In this document: positions 31,309-40,619 of the stretch, piece after piece
Position numbering within the stretch: position 1 is the first letter of the stretch
Layout of the letters: each line of letters opens with the position of its first letter
Assembly (NCBI RefSeq): GCF_022631235.3
Contig: NZ_CP093310.2
Location: 2,356,001 to 2,420,000 of the forward strand
Reading direction: 5' to 3'
Source of the DNA: Psychrobacter raelei
Lineage (GTDB): Bacteria > Pseudomonadota > Gammaproteobacteria > Pseudomonadales > Moraxellaceae
Length of the DNA stretch: 64,000 nucleotides
Made by a program: the position numbers and the translations under genes
Notes under the pieces: generated by a model
Database searches by the model: none
The model's input: only the letters and a program-made list of their open reading frames with translations
Told to the model about the DNA's origin: nothing

Positions 31309-32694
31309 ATGCGTCTATTATCATTGGTAGATTTACTGTTTTTATTGGTTGAAAAAAGAAAGCAGCCTATGCACGTCGGTGGGCTGTTTTTATTCGAGGT
31401 TCCCAAAGATGCTCAAGAGGATTTTGTGCTGTCTTTGGTGCAGCAAATGCAAAACTCTACAGTCCCCCCTACTTTTCCGTTTAATCAGGTGTTGCACAAC
31501 TTAACGTACTGGAAAAACGATGACGAGTTTGATGTTGAGCATCATTTTCGCCATATTGCGCTGCCTAAGCCTGCCCGAGTGCGCGAGCTATTATCTTATA
31601 TCTCAAAAGAGCATGGTCGCCTGCTAGATAGGGCGCGTCCGCTATGGGAATGCCACATTATTGAGGGTATTGAGCCTGAGAGTGACGGTCGCCCCAAAAG
31701 ATTTGGGCTTTATTTTAAAATTCACCACTCTTTGGTAGATGGCATTGCGGCCATGCGCTTGGTTCAAAAGTCGTTATCACAGTCACCCAATGAGACCATC
31801 ACCTTACCGCTTTGGGCGTTAATGATGCGCCACCGCCATCAAATTGAGTCGGTGATACCAAAAGAGCGTGGCATTGGCAGTATCATCAAAGACCAATTAC
31901 AAACCGCCAAGCCGGTGATGGGCGAGCTGCTTAGTGCTCTAAAAATCGATAAAGACAGTAGCTATGTGCGCACCACTCAGGCGCCGCCCAGCATCTTAAA
32001 CCAAAGCATTTCAAGCTCACGCCGCTTTATTGCTGACTCCTATGACATTGCTCGCTTTAAAAGAGTGGCAGATAATTTGGGGGTGAGTATTAATGATGTG
32101 GTACTAACTGTATGTTCAGGGGCATTAAGACGCTATTTATTATCCATCAATGAGCTACCAAAGGATCCGTTAATCGCATGGGTACCCTACTCTATGCGTA
32201 AAGATGAGACAGTCGCGGGCAATCAGTTTGCCTTTATCTTATGTAATTTGGGCACGCATTTGGCCAGTCCTCTAGAGCGCTTAAAGCTTGTCCATAACAG
32301 CATGAATGATGGCAAAAAGCGCTTTGGTCGTATGTCACAAGCGGAGGTTGTCAACTATAGCTTGGTCGCTTACAGCTGGGAGTTTGTGAATATTTTTACC
32401 AATGCTTATCCCAAAAAACATGCGTTTAACTTAATTATTTCCAATGTTCCTGGCTCACAAAAAAAGCTATACTGGAACGGTGCGGAATTAAGAGCCTTGT
32501 ATCCAGCTTCTATCTTATTTAATGGTCAGGCAATGAACATTACTTTAGCCAGTTATTTGGACCGCATCGAGTTTGGTATCGTGGCGTGTAGTAAAACTCT
32601 GCCCAAGATTCAAAGCCTGCTAAAGATGCTAGAAGATGAGTTGGGCCAACTTGAAACCATCTGTACCGAAAGAGAGTTGGGCATTCGCGAATAA
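31309..32694 (+). CDS. Wax ester synthase/diacylglycerol acyltransferase, copy 1
   Basis: WS/DGAT family enzyme that transfers acyl groups from acyl-CoA to fatty alcohols or diacylglycerol, making storage lipid. Length 461 aa. The catalytic motif HHSLVDG is at 139-145 (HHxxxDG), preceded by PLWECHIIEG. The C-terminal domain has the signatures SINDVVLTVCSGALR and ISNVPGS. The frame is open 9 codons upstream, but the ATG at 31309 has AAGGG just before it and matches the start of copy 2 (MRxLSLVxxLF). It lies 122 bp upstream of copy 2 in the same orientation. Confidence 0.9.
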   Translation: MRLLSLVDLLFLLVEKRKQPMHVGGLFLFEVPKDAQEDFVLSLVQQMQNSTVPPTFPFNQVLHNLTYWKNDDEFDVEHHFRHIALPKPARVRELLSYISKEHGRLLDRARPLWECHIIEGIEPESDGRPKRFGLYFKIHHSLVDGIAAMRLVQKSLSQSPNETITLPLWALMMRHRHQIESVIPKERGIGSIIKDQLQTAKPVMGELLSALKIDKDSSYVRTTQAPPSILNQSISSSRRFIADSYDIARFKRVADNLGVSINDVVLTVCSGALRRYLLSINELPKDPLIAWVPYSMRKDETVAGNQFAFILCNLGTHLASPLERLKLVHNSMNDGKKRFGRMSQAEVVNYSLVAYSWEFVNIFTNAYPKKHAFNLIISNVPGSQKKLYWNGAELRALYPASILFNGQAMNITLASYLDRIEFGIVACSKTLPKIQSLLKMLEDELGQLETICTERELGIRE

Positions 32695-32816
32695 ACCGCT
32701 GCAGCCCACTTGCCTTGTAGCTTACTGTTAGATGATGACTAAGAACATCAAGACAAATGGCGATAAGGCAGGGCTGGCTTATCGGGTTTTACTAAAGACT
32801 GTTAATAAGGTTTTTT

Positions 32817-34277
32817 ATGCGAATTTTATCTTTGGTAGAGCAGCTATTTTTTTTATTAGAAAAGCACAAACAGCCTATGCACGTCGGTGGGCTGTTTTTG
32901 TTTGATATACCAGACAATAGTGACAATCATTTTGTCGCAGATTTGGTGCGTCAAATGCGCAGCTCTACCACACCGCCGACTTTTCCATTTGATCAAGTGG
33001 TGCACAATCAAACCTTTTGGAAAAGTGCAGACAAGGTAGATATTCACTATCACTTTCACCACATGGTACTGCCAAAGCCTTATTCAAAACAGGCCCTATA
33101 TAGTTATGTGTCGGATGTGCATGCCAATATGCTAGATAAGGGCTACCCGCTGTGGGAATGTCATATTATTGAGGGTATTGAAGCCGACCATGTCGATGTC
33201 AGCGCCCCCTCTAAGCCCTTACACCCAAACCAGTTACCTATAAATCAGGCAGAGCCAAAGCCCAAGTCCTCTCAAAAGCCTGCGCCAAAAAAGCAATTTG
33301 CTTTGTATTTTAAGATTCACCATGCCTTGGTGGATGGGGTGGCAGCCATGCGTTTGGTTGAGAGGTCTTTATCTGCCTCACAGCATGAGGTGATGAGCTT
33401 GCCACCTTGGGCCTTAATGCGCCGAGATAAAAAGCATCTGGCCGCCCTTACCCCACAAAAACGCTCGGTTAGCGGTATTGTTAAAGAGCAGGTGGGCAGC
33501 ATCAAACCGGTATTTACTGAACTCAAAAATGGCCTCAGGCAGCGCACAGATCCCGGCCATGTCTCAACCTTGCAAGCACCCAGCAGCTTGCTTAATCAGC
33601 GCATATCCAATTCACGCATATTCATGGCGCATACCTTCCCTTTGAGCCGGTTTAAAAGCCTAGCCCAGCAGCTCGATGTGAGTATTAATGATGTGGCCTT
33701 GGCGGTATGCTCTGGAGCACTGCGCAGCTATTTAATCAGTGAAAATGCGCTGCCCAAAGAGCCACTCGTTGCCTTTGTGCCCGTATCGCTTCGAAAAGAT
33801 CAAAGCGCCTCGGGCAATCAAACATCACTGGTATTGTGTGACTTGGGGACCGATCAGGCCAGCCCCAAGCAGCGATTACAAGCCATTCATGACAGTATGA
33901 CCATCGGTAAAGATAAGTTTGGGCGCTTAGATCAGGCGCAAGTCATCAACTACAGTGCCATAACTTATGCCTGGGAGGGGGTTAATTTATTAACCGGCGC
34001 TTACCCCAAAAAGCAGGCTTTTAATATTCTCATATCCAATGTTCCTGGTCCCAAACAGCAACTGTATTGGGATGGTGCTGCGCTGAGTGCACTGTATCCG
34101 GCTTCCGTTGTTTTTGATGGTCAAGCGCTAAATATAACCTTTACCAGTTATCTCAATCAGGTGCATTTTGGAATTATTGGCTGTGGTAAAAATCTGCCCA
34201 ATATTCAAAATCTGGTGCCTTTATTGGAGCAAGCGCTATTGGTACTTGAGGCAGACAGTAAAGAGCGATCTGCCTAA
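32817..34277 (+). CDS. Wax ester synthase/diacylglycerol acyltransferase, copy 2
   Basis: A second WS/DGAT, 486 aa, clearly paralogous to the upstream gene and sharing nearly the whole N-terminal region (KQPMHVGGLFLF at 18-29). The catalytic motif is HHALVDG at 168-174. It differs by an insert at about 122-160, rich in Pro, Lys, Gln and Ser, placed between PLWECHIIEGIE and the catalytic loop. A recent duplication with linker gain is likely. Different acyl or alcohol specificity is possible but not shown. It ends two bases before the convergent membrane-protein gene. Confidence 0.9.
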   Translation: MRILSLVEQLFFLLEKHKQPMHVGGLFLFDIPDNSDNHFVADLVRQMRSSTTPPTFPFDQVVHNQTFWKSADKVDIHYHFHHMVLPKPYSKQALYSYVSDVHANMLDKGYPLWECHIIEGIEADHVDVSAPSKPLHPNQLPINQAEPKPKSSQKPAPKKQFALYFKIHHALVDGVAAMRLVERSLSASQHEVMSLPPWALMRRDKKHLAALTPQKRSVSGIVKEQVGSIKPVFTELKNGLRQRTDPGHVSTLQAPSSLLNQRISNSRIFMAHTFPLSRFKSLAQQLDVSINDVALAVCSGALRSYLISENALPKEPLVAFVPVSLRKDQSASGNQTSLVLCDLGTDQASPKQRLQAIHDSMTIGKDKFGRLDQAQVINYSAITYAWEGVNLLTGAYPKKQAFNILISNVPGPKQQLYWDGAALSALYPASVVFDGQALNITFTSYLNQVHFGIIGCGKNLPNIQNLVPLLEQALLVLEADSKERSA

Positions 34278-34279
34278 GA

Positions 34280-34783
34280 TTAAAAACCCAGCTTTAAGCC
34301 AAGCTTTTGTAGCAGCCATAAGCCATAAGTGACTGCGATATAATTAATAAATAAGCCAATGGCGCCACTAATCACCAACATGGGGAGCACCCCATTTTGC
34401 TGCAGAGCAGCCATACTCATCTCGCCAGCTGAAATGTCATATAAGGTATGCAGCATCAGCAATGAGGTGGCCATCAGCGTCAACAATGCCGTAAGCACCC
34501 CAATTCGGTGACATTCAATCTTCTCTAGGGGCCGTTTTTGAGTGGCTCTAAATATCCCAAGTACCACTATATTCAATAACAGCAATACTGCCAGCGATAG
34601 CCCAATGCCACTCAATGGAAAATTAACTTGAGTCAGCTGCGAGGGCGCAAACACATACGCCAGCGCATAAGGTAGCGCATAGCCCACTGTGCTTATCCAG
34701 CTTTTGGTATGCGCGGTTTGTTGCATACCCACAGGATCAGGATAATCGGTAGGGTCTTGGGCGGGGAATAAATCATCTTGCAT
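34280..34783 (-). CDS. Hypothetical membrane protein with about four helices
   Basis: A 167-residue integral membrane protein I do not recognise. An acidic, Pro-rich N-terminus of about 30 residues is followed by about four hydrophobic helices near 35-55, 60-82, 97-117 and 132-155. The ends are basic (LQKLGLKLGF), and there are no conserved catalytic motifs. The second methionine (ATG at 34781-34783) is preferred because GAG lies six bases upstream, while two residues earlier there is no spacing for an RBS. It converges on the wax-ester synthase gene with a two-base gap. Confidence 0.65.
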   Translation of the reverse strand: MQDDLFPAQDPTDYPDPVGMQQTAHTKSWISTVGYALPYALAYVFAPSQLTQVNFPLSGIGLSLAVLLLLNIVVLGIFRATQKRPLEKIECHRIGVLTALLTLMATSLLMLHTLYDISAGEMSMAALQQNGVLPMLVISGAIGLFINYIAVTYGLWLLQKLGLKLGF

Positions 34784-34817
34784 GGACATCTCAGTGGATT
34801 AAGTAATAAATACTGCC

Positions 34818-34855
34818 AAAAAAAGAGGTGATGTCCTAAGACTCACCTCTTTTTG
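34818..34855. terminator. Terminator downstream of the M16 peptidase gene
   Basis: A 12-bp stem (34820-34831 with 34843-34854) with A- and T-runs on both flanks, placed between the M16 peptidase gene and the membrane-protein gene, so the latter needs its own promoter. Confidence 0.85.
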
Positions 34856-34925
34856 ACGCTAGGCCGCTTACCTCTAAGCTAGCATTTAGTAACGCAGATA
34901 GCCATCTAACTGACCTTAGTTGGCT

Positions 34926-37900
34926 CTAGCTGGCCACTTTTTCTACGGCAAAACCTAAAGATGTTAAGGTTTCTTCTTTATCATGCGGCGCAAGCACAGC
35001 TTTGCTGCTTGGCTTGCCTTGTAGATAGGTGGTGGCCACACGCTTTAAGTCCTCTAACGTTACCGCTAAAATATTAGCGCGCATTTTTTGTTGCCAAGCC
35101 TCGCCGCGGTGATGTAAGTCGGCAAAGCAAGATTTCACCGCTTCCCCAGCCGGTGAGCCAGGTTTATCCATGCTAGAGACAATCCCTAAAATGGCCTCTT
35201 CTAGCTGCTCAGGCTGCTGCGGCTCGGTCAATAGCCACACCACGCTTTGCTCAAAGTGCTCAAAGGTCTCAGCACAATGCGGGTCACGATAGCTAAAGAA
35301 CTTAAAGGCACAAGCATTAGCGTCATAGCCTGCACCGCCACCATAGGCGCCGCCACGCTCACGAATGGCACTGTGTAAGTAGCCATTGCGTAAGTAAGGG
35401 GCTAAGACCATGAGTGCAGCACTGTCTGGATGATCAGCCGGTACCACAGGATACACAGCCGCATTGTGATAGACATTGGTGGCGACTAACCACGCTAAGT
35501 CTGGCGCTTGTCTATCTATACTGTTGTCTTGCGTGCCTTCAGTGTCAGGTGAGGTCAGGGACAATTGTAGCTGTGTGTACTCACTTGGAATGCTGGCTGC
35601 AAGTGCCTGAGAGTCTTGTGCCACCTTGCCAGTATAGCGTGACTGTGCCCAGCTTTGCTCAATTAAGTGTTTGAAGTTCTCAGTTTGTTCAGGCTCACAC
35701 ACAATCAGCGCCTGTTTTGGTAAGCTCGCCAAGCGCTGATGCAGTACCATCAATGCCTGAGCCAAATCATCCCATTTACGCTCATCATTGCTGGCCTGCT
35801 CCAAAAACTCTTTTAACGCATTAAGTGCGGGCAAGCCACTGCGTACATATTCAAGCTCTGCTTGGCGGCTCATGTGACGGCTGGCCGTTTGCATCGCATA
35901 AGCATGACCTGAGCTGGCTAAACGAGATTGCCAGCCGGCACGTCTTTGCTGTAGTAGCTCTTTGATACGGTCATGCTCAGTAAAGATACTGTGCTCAAGC
36001 ACCTGCTTCACCAAGTCAATGGCCTCAGGCTTACGGTTTAAGGCGCGCGTGGCCACCACAAAATAACTGCTTAAGCTGTCCGGATCTTTAGGAGAGGTGC
36101 GCTGACTTACCCGAGCAGTTACCCCAGATGAGTGAGCGGCTTGCAGCGCCTGAAAATCACGCGCTGACAATTCATCTGTACCCAGCTCAGATATTAGCCC
36201 CAAATAAAGCGGCAATAGCGGATGGTTAATCAGCTCATCTTGATCCGCCAGCGGCATAATCACTTGATAATAATATAAGCCATTGGTACCCGCCTCATAT
36301 TGATACAAGACACTGTCGTCACCCGCCAGCTGAATATTTACCTGCTTGCCATGGATAAAGCTAATTGACTCTGGCACATCCTCAAGCCCCACCTTTGGTA
36401 GTAAGCTTAAATCATCCGGCGCCGCTTGGCGCTCAGCTAACGCAGCCGCTTGCTGCTTTAATTTAAGCTTATCTTCTTCGGTTAAATTGGCTTCAATACG
36501 GTCTAATCGGGCCTGCTCAGCAGCGGCCAATTGAGCAGATTTACTCGCATCAGGTACCAAGGTGACACGCACACGATGCGGGTTGTCTAATAAATGCTGC
36601 TTTAATAAACCAGGCAGCCAAGTGGGGTCTTTGACCTGCTCACGCAGCCACTGCAAATGCTCATCCACCTCCCAGATATCGATTGGATTGCCATCATGAA
36701 TGGCCGTACTAAAGCCTTCAAGCATTAAGTTTAGGCCATAAGGAATACTGTCGCCGCCTATGTGGCGCTGATCTATTTCGATCTGATGCAAAATGGTTTC
36801 GATGGCTTCAGGATCAATCTCGCTATCTGCCACTTGCTGCAATAGCTCTAAAATACCTTGTTCAATAGCATCCGCATGCTCAGGCTCGGAGCCTCGCACA
36901 CCAGCATAGAACACCATCTCAAAATGACTGTCATCAAGACCCAACAAAGGACTTGGCCCTGTGGCCAGAGGATGACTGTCTAAATAGGCACGCAGCGGCG
37001 AGCCGGCATGCTCTATAAGCACCCCCTCTAACAAGCGCAGCGCCAAACGCTGTCTGGGATTGGTAATCTCAGGCAGCAGCCAAGCGATGGCATGATGTGT
37101 TTGTGCTTTATCAATCTCATCGACCGTATAAGTCTCAGTGACTTGAATGGGTGCCGTTAAACGCTTCTCAGGGCGAGACTGATGTTTTTTTCCTGTCTCA
37201 AATTGTGCCAAAGCATCGTCATGAAGCTTCGCCTGAGTCTCATAGACTGGGATATTACCAAAGCTCATAATCACACTGTTTGAGGGATGATAATGGCTTT
37301 GATGAAACTGCACCAGCTCTGCATGGGTCAAATCTGGAATATCTGCAGGGTCACCGCCTGAGTTGTAATGATAAGTGGTGGTTGGGAATAAATGGTGCGC
37401 CACGCTATGATACAGTTGGTCAATCTCACCGCTCATGGCACCTTTCATTTCATTAAAAACAATGCCTTTAAAATGCGGCTTATCGCTGTCGTCTAGTTCA
37501 ACGCGAATACCTTCTTGGGCAAAATCCAGTGGGTGCAAATTTGGGAAAAATGAAGCGTCAAGATAGACTGACAACAGATTAAAGTAGTCATTTTTATTTT
37601 GAGTAGCAAACGGATAAGCGGTCCAATCTGCTGCTGTCATGGCGTTCATAAACGTATTTAATGAACGCTTAATCATAGAAAAGAAAGGATCGCGCACCGG
37701 ATATTTGGCTGAGCCACACAGCGCGGTGTGCTCAAGAATATGTGCCTCACCTTTTGAGTCCATAGGCTGAGTGCGAAACCCCACCAAAAATGCATTCTCA
37801 TCGCTAGGATGCGCTAAATGGTAGTGCATGGCGCCGGTTTGGATGTGCTGACAAATAAGGACATCTAAAGACAGCGCTTCAATTTTACGCTGCTCAAGCA

Positions 37901-38024
37901 GCTTAAAGCTTGGATGTAAGGTCAAGTCTGGCGTAGCACTGGTGGCTTGCATCTGTTTTGTCTTTGCATCTGGTGTTTTTGCAGGTGGTGTTTGCGCGGA
38001 ATTTGTTTGCATAGAGGAGCTCAT
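34926..38024 (-). CDS. M16C metallopeptidase, PreP-like (insulinase family)
   Basis: A large zinc metallopeptidase of 1032 aa with four homologous M16 modules, matching presequence-protease (PreP)-type enzymes. The inverted zinc site HILEH is at 95-99, with the third ligand expected near ALEGI-type residues around 175-200 (GIRVEL and NEMKGAMSG are visible). RGGAYGGGAGYD near 890 is the Arg/Tyr substrate-carboxylate motif conserved in the C-terminal half. The first 30 residues are Ser/Thr/Ala/Lys-rich and without a clear signal peptide, so location is unclear. It degrades unstructured peptides in characterised relatives. Confidence 0.9.
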   Translation of the reverse strand: MSSSMQTNSAQTPPAKTPDAKTKQMQATSATPDLTLHPSFKLLEQRKIEALSLDVLICQHIQTGAMHYHLAHPSDENAFLVGFRTQPMDSKGEAHILEHTALCGSAKYPVRDPFFSMIKRSLNTFMNAMTAADWTAYPFATQNKNDYFNLLSVYLDASFFPNLHPLDFAQEGIRVELDDSDKPHFKGIVFNEMKGAMSGEIDQLYHSVAHHLFPTTTYHYNSGGDPADIPDLTHAELVQFHQSHYHPSNSVIMSFGNIPVYETQAKLHDDALAQFETGKKHQSRPEKRLTAPIQVTETYTVDEIDKAQTHHAIAWLLPEITNPRQRLALRLLEGVLIEHAGSPLRAYLDSHPLATGPSPLLGLDDSHFEMVFYAGVRGSEPEHADAIEQGILELLQQVADSEIDPEAIETILHQIEIDQRHIGGDSIPYGLNLMLEGFSTAIHDGNPIDIWEVDEHLQWLREQVKDPTWLPGLLKQHLLDNPHRVRVTLVPDASKSAQLAAAEQARLDRIEANLTEEDKLKLKQQAAALAERQAAPDDLSLLPKVGLEDVPESISFIHGKQVNIQLAGDDSVLYQYEAGTNGLYYYQVIMPLADQDELINHPLLPLYLGLISELGTDELSARDFQALQAAHSSGVTARVSQRTSPKDPDSLSSYFVVATRALNRKPEAIDLVKQVLEHSIFTEHDRIKELLQQRRAGWQSRLASSGHAYAMQTASRHMSRQAELEYVRSGLPALNALKEFLEQASNDERKWDDLAQALMVLHQRLASLPKQALIVCEPEQTENFKHLIEQSWAQSRYTGKVAQDSQALAASIPSEYTQLQLSLTSPDTEGTQDNSIDRQAPDLAWLVATNVYHNAAVYPVVPADHPDSAALMVLAPYLRNGYLHSAIRERGGAYGGGAGYDANACAFKFFSYRDPHCAETFEHFEQSVVWLLTEPQQPEQLEEAILGIVSSMDKPGSPAGEAVKSCFADLHHRGEAWQQKMRANILAVTLEDLKRVATTYLQGKPSSKAVLAPHDKEETLTSLGFAVEKVAS

Positions 38025-38183
38025 ATTATTTATGGTATTTTTATTAGTAGGCGGGTCAAATCATTTTTTGACAAGTGCTGCATTTTGGGCGTGCTGATAT
38101 TAGTTAATGGAGTCGTTTGCACTTTTTTAAAGCCAAGCCAGTCACTTTCTAGTCACTTTAATGACATAAAGCTACCTGACAGG

Positions 38184-38864
38184 TTATTGCGCTGACAAAT
38201 CAGAGTTTTGATTCGGACAGCTGCGCACTTTAGTAATGCTGGGCGGATAGGATTGGCCACTGTGTTTGGCAGGCAGTGTCAAACAAAACACCTCACCATT
38301 TTGGGCACGAATAGACTGCTCAAACTGACGAAATTTGACCACATCTCGATCGCTTTGTGAGCTTTGACCGAGTAGCTGCCAAATTAACATACTTATCCAA
38401 AAGCCATGGGTGTAGACCACATGATTGCCATCTTCAAACTGCTCAAAGTCGTTAAGTACTTTTGCCACACGTTGATAAAACTGAGCAAAGCTTTCGGTAT
38501 CAGCCCCTTGCGAGTACTCAGGATGTGCGCTTGCCCAATACTCATCCATTAAGGCCAGCCGAGTTGCAAAATCTCTGCCCTCAATACAGCTAAAGCTCAG
38601 ATAGTTAAACTCTTGCAAGCCTTCAATGATTTGGGCGCTCATTGCCACCCTCTCCAATAGCGGCTGCGCTGTTTGCTGAGTCCGCAAAAAACTTGACACG
38701 CTGATGGATTCAATGTGATCACCTAATGTGTGCTGCACCCACTGTGCCACAGAATGCGCCTGCTTGTGTCCCAATTGCGTTAAAGGAATTTGTGAATTAG
38801 GCTGCGCCTCGCCTCCGGCGTTAGCTGTGCTTTGGCCATGCCGGATTAAATAAATTTTTCTCAT
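38184..38864 (-). CDS. Histidine phosphatase (phosphoglycerate-mutase-like) family protein
   Basis: A 226-residue branch-1 histidine phosphatase. The catalytic RHG is at 8-10 (LIRHGQST), the second His lies in VYTHGFW near 155, and an Arg (LRTQQTAQ) and Glu (EGLQEFNY) sit where the family needs them. Members include cofactor-dependent mutases, SixA-type phosphohistidine phosphatases and broad phosphatases, and the substrate cannot be chosen from the sequence. It lies alone at the 3' side of the M16 peptidase. Confidence 0.85.
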   Translation of the reverse strand: MRKIYLIRHGQSTANAGGEAQPNSQIPLTQLGHKQAHSVAQWVQHTLGDHIESISVSSFLRTQQTAQPLLERVAMSAQIIEGLQEFNYLSFSCIEGRDFATRLALMDEYWASAHPEYSQGADTESFAQFYQRVAKVLNDFEQFEDGNHVVYTHGFWISMLIWQLLGQSSQSDRDVVKFRQFEQSIRAQNGEVFCLTLPAKHSGQSYPPSITKVRSCPNQNSDLSAQ

Positions 38865-39468
38865 AGATAGGTATACTTAGATGGTTTGGATGTGATTTTT
38901 AGACATCATCTTTAGAAGTAGCCTGTAGACTGTCTTTTTAAGCGTATTGCTAAGCTTTATTAATCAGTAACCGCCAGTCTACTTGAGTCGGTCGAAAATT
39001 CAAACTCATTTTAAAACAAGTACAAAGGCAGCGTCTTATTTTGTGGAACATCACCAGACGCGCCAGTCACCCAAAGCCAAATTTTATATTTTTCTGCTTT
39101 TTCTGCTGCGCCCTTATTTTAAAAGCTTCTCAGCCAGCCCTTGTGATATCAAGGGCTATCAAAGTTACCCCCATCACCTGTGGATAACTCTGTGTATAAC
39201 TCAAAACTTGACAAGATTTAACACAGATTCAGCAAGGCCTCACCTTAAATTGTATGTTTTTTAAACAGTTTAAAATTATAATAAAATCAAGTACTTACAA
39301 CCATACCGTTTAACTGCTAATTTTTTTTATTTATTTTTTAATCACCTTAAAAATGCAGCAATGTTTCACAGACTACTGCCGCTATGCCCTCCACAATCTG
39401 GCTAAATTGCAGTATGATAGCGGCACGATTTTTAAACCCTCATTGACACAATATAAGTTGGAATTATT
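38865..39468. other. Long intergenic region with tandem DnaA-box-like sites
   Basis: About 600 bp without a convincing gene. It contains two DnaA-box-like 9-mers (39179-39199). A 93-aa frame across it lacks an RBS and homology features and was rejected. No good promoter for the PfkB kinase was identified. Confidence 0.5.
39179..39199. promoter_or_regulatory. Two tandem DnaA-box-like sites
   Basis: TGTGGATAA at 39179-39187 is the exact complement of the consensus TTATCCACA. TGTGTATAA at 39191-39199 is TTATACACA, one mismatch. Start-to-start spacing is 12 bp, same orientation. Confidence 0.5.
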
Positions 39469-40494
39469 ATGTACGACGTTATGGCTGTAGGAAACGCTTT
39501 GGTAGACCACGAATATCTATTAAGCGATGAACAATTGACCTCAACCAGCTTGGCCAAAGGCAGCATGACCTTGGCCAGTTTGGAGGAGCAAACCCAGTTA
39601 TTGTCTGAGTTTGAAACCAACGACCTACAGCCTTCAAAACAAACTGGCGGTGGCTCGGCAGCCAATGCCATGTTTGCTTTCGCCTGCCTTGGTGGCAAAG
39701 CCTTTTATGGCTGCCGTGTTGGTAATGACCACGCCGGCCAATTTTATTTAGATGATTTAAATCAAGCTGGTGTCGCCACCTGCAATACCAAATCTACGGT
39801 AGAAGGCGGCGTGACTGGCTCATGTGTGGTGGCCATTACTCCAGATGGCGAGCGCACCATGCAGACCTTCTTGGGCACCTCAAGTGAGATTGATGACGCC
39901 AATATCGATTTTGAAGCCTTGGCCCAAAGTAAGTGGTTGTATCTAGAAGGCTATTTGTCCATGTCAGCCAGCCTACACCCTGCCCTACAAAAGCTACGTC
40001 AACAGGCCAAAGACAACCATACCAAAATTGCGGTAAGCTTCGCTGATCCTGCGGTAGTCAACTTTGCCAAAGATGGCCTGCTACAAATGCTGGGCGATGG
40101 CGTTGATGTGATTTTTTGTAATGTTGAAGAAGCCAAGCTCTTTACTGGAGCAGACGATATTAAAGCGGCAGCCCAAGCACTGACCGACTTCTGCCAGTTG
40201 GCAGTGGTCACCTCGGGCGCGCAAGATACCATGATTTGTGAGCGCAGCGAAGCGGGCCAATTAAGCCTAATTCAAGTCGCCACCCCTAAAGTCGATACCG
40301 TCATCGATACCAATGGTGCAGGCGATAATTATTCAGGCGCGTTTTTATATGCTTTGGCCAATGACTGTACATTAACTCAGTGCGGTCAATTAGCCGGTCA
40401 GGTGGCAAGCCAAGTGGTACAACAGTTTGGTCCACGTTTGAGCCTTGAGCAGTATCAAGGTATTGCTCAGCAAGTACTGCCTGCCCGTTCTTAG
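39469..40494 (+). CDS. PfkB family kinase (adenosine kinase-like)
   Basis: Ribokinase-fold kinase of 341 aa, phosphorylating a sugar or nucleoside. The N-terminal GG motif is TGGGSAANA (about 60-68), LGGKAFYGCRVGNDHAG follows, and the C-terminal catalytic motif DTNGAGDNYSG holds the catalytic Asp and anion hole. The sequence start MYDVMAVGNALVD is the usual adenosine-kinase-like opening, so adenosine kinase is a good guess, but sugar kinases of this family look alike. Upstream are the DnaA-box-like sites at 39179-39199. Downstream is a shared terminator with convergent metY. Confidence 0.9.
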   Translation: MYDVMAVGNALVDHEYLLSDEQLTSTSLAKGSMTLASLEEQTQLLSEFETNDLQPSKQTGGGSAANAMFAFACLGGKAFYGCRVGNDHAGQFYLDDLNQAGVATCNTKSTVEGGVTGSCVVAITPDGERTMQTFLGTSSEIDDANIDFEALAQSKWLYLEGYLSMSASLHPALQKLRQQAKDNHTKIAVSFADPAVVNFAKDGLLQMLGDGVDVIFCNVEEAKLFTGADDIKAAAQALTDFCQLAVVTSGAQDTMICERSEAGQLSLIQVATPKVDTVIDTNGAGDNYSGAFLYALANDCTLTQCGQLAGQVASQVVQQFGPRLSLEQYQGIAQQVLPARS

Positions 40495-40564
40495 TAGCTT
40501 AGTATTAAAGTACTAATGAGTTAAAGTAATAAGCAGTCAAAGTAAAAATAAAAAGGCAAATAAC

Positions 40565-40604
40565 AAAATACAAAATCCCAGACTAGTCTGGGATTTTGTA
40601 TTTT
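40565..40604. terminator. Palindromic bidirectional terminator between the PfkB kinase gene and metY
   Basis: A perfect 40-bp palindrome centred on CTAG with T/A-runs at both ends. It fits transcription stopping from both sides. Confidence 0.9.
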
Positions 40605-40619
40605 AAAGTCAGTGTTATA

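Noticed and set aside
38983..39264. 93-aa plus-strand frame in the gap before the PfkB kinase
   Set aside because: No RBS, composition unlike a protein, and it crosses the DnaA-box-like sites.
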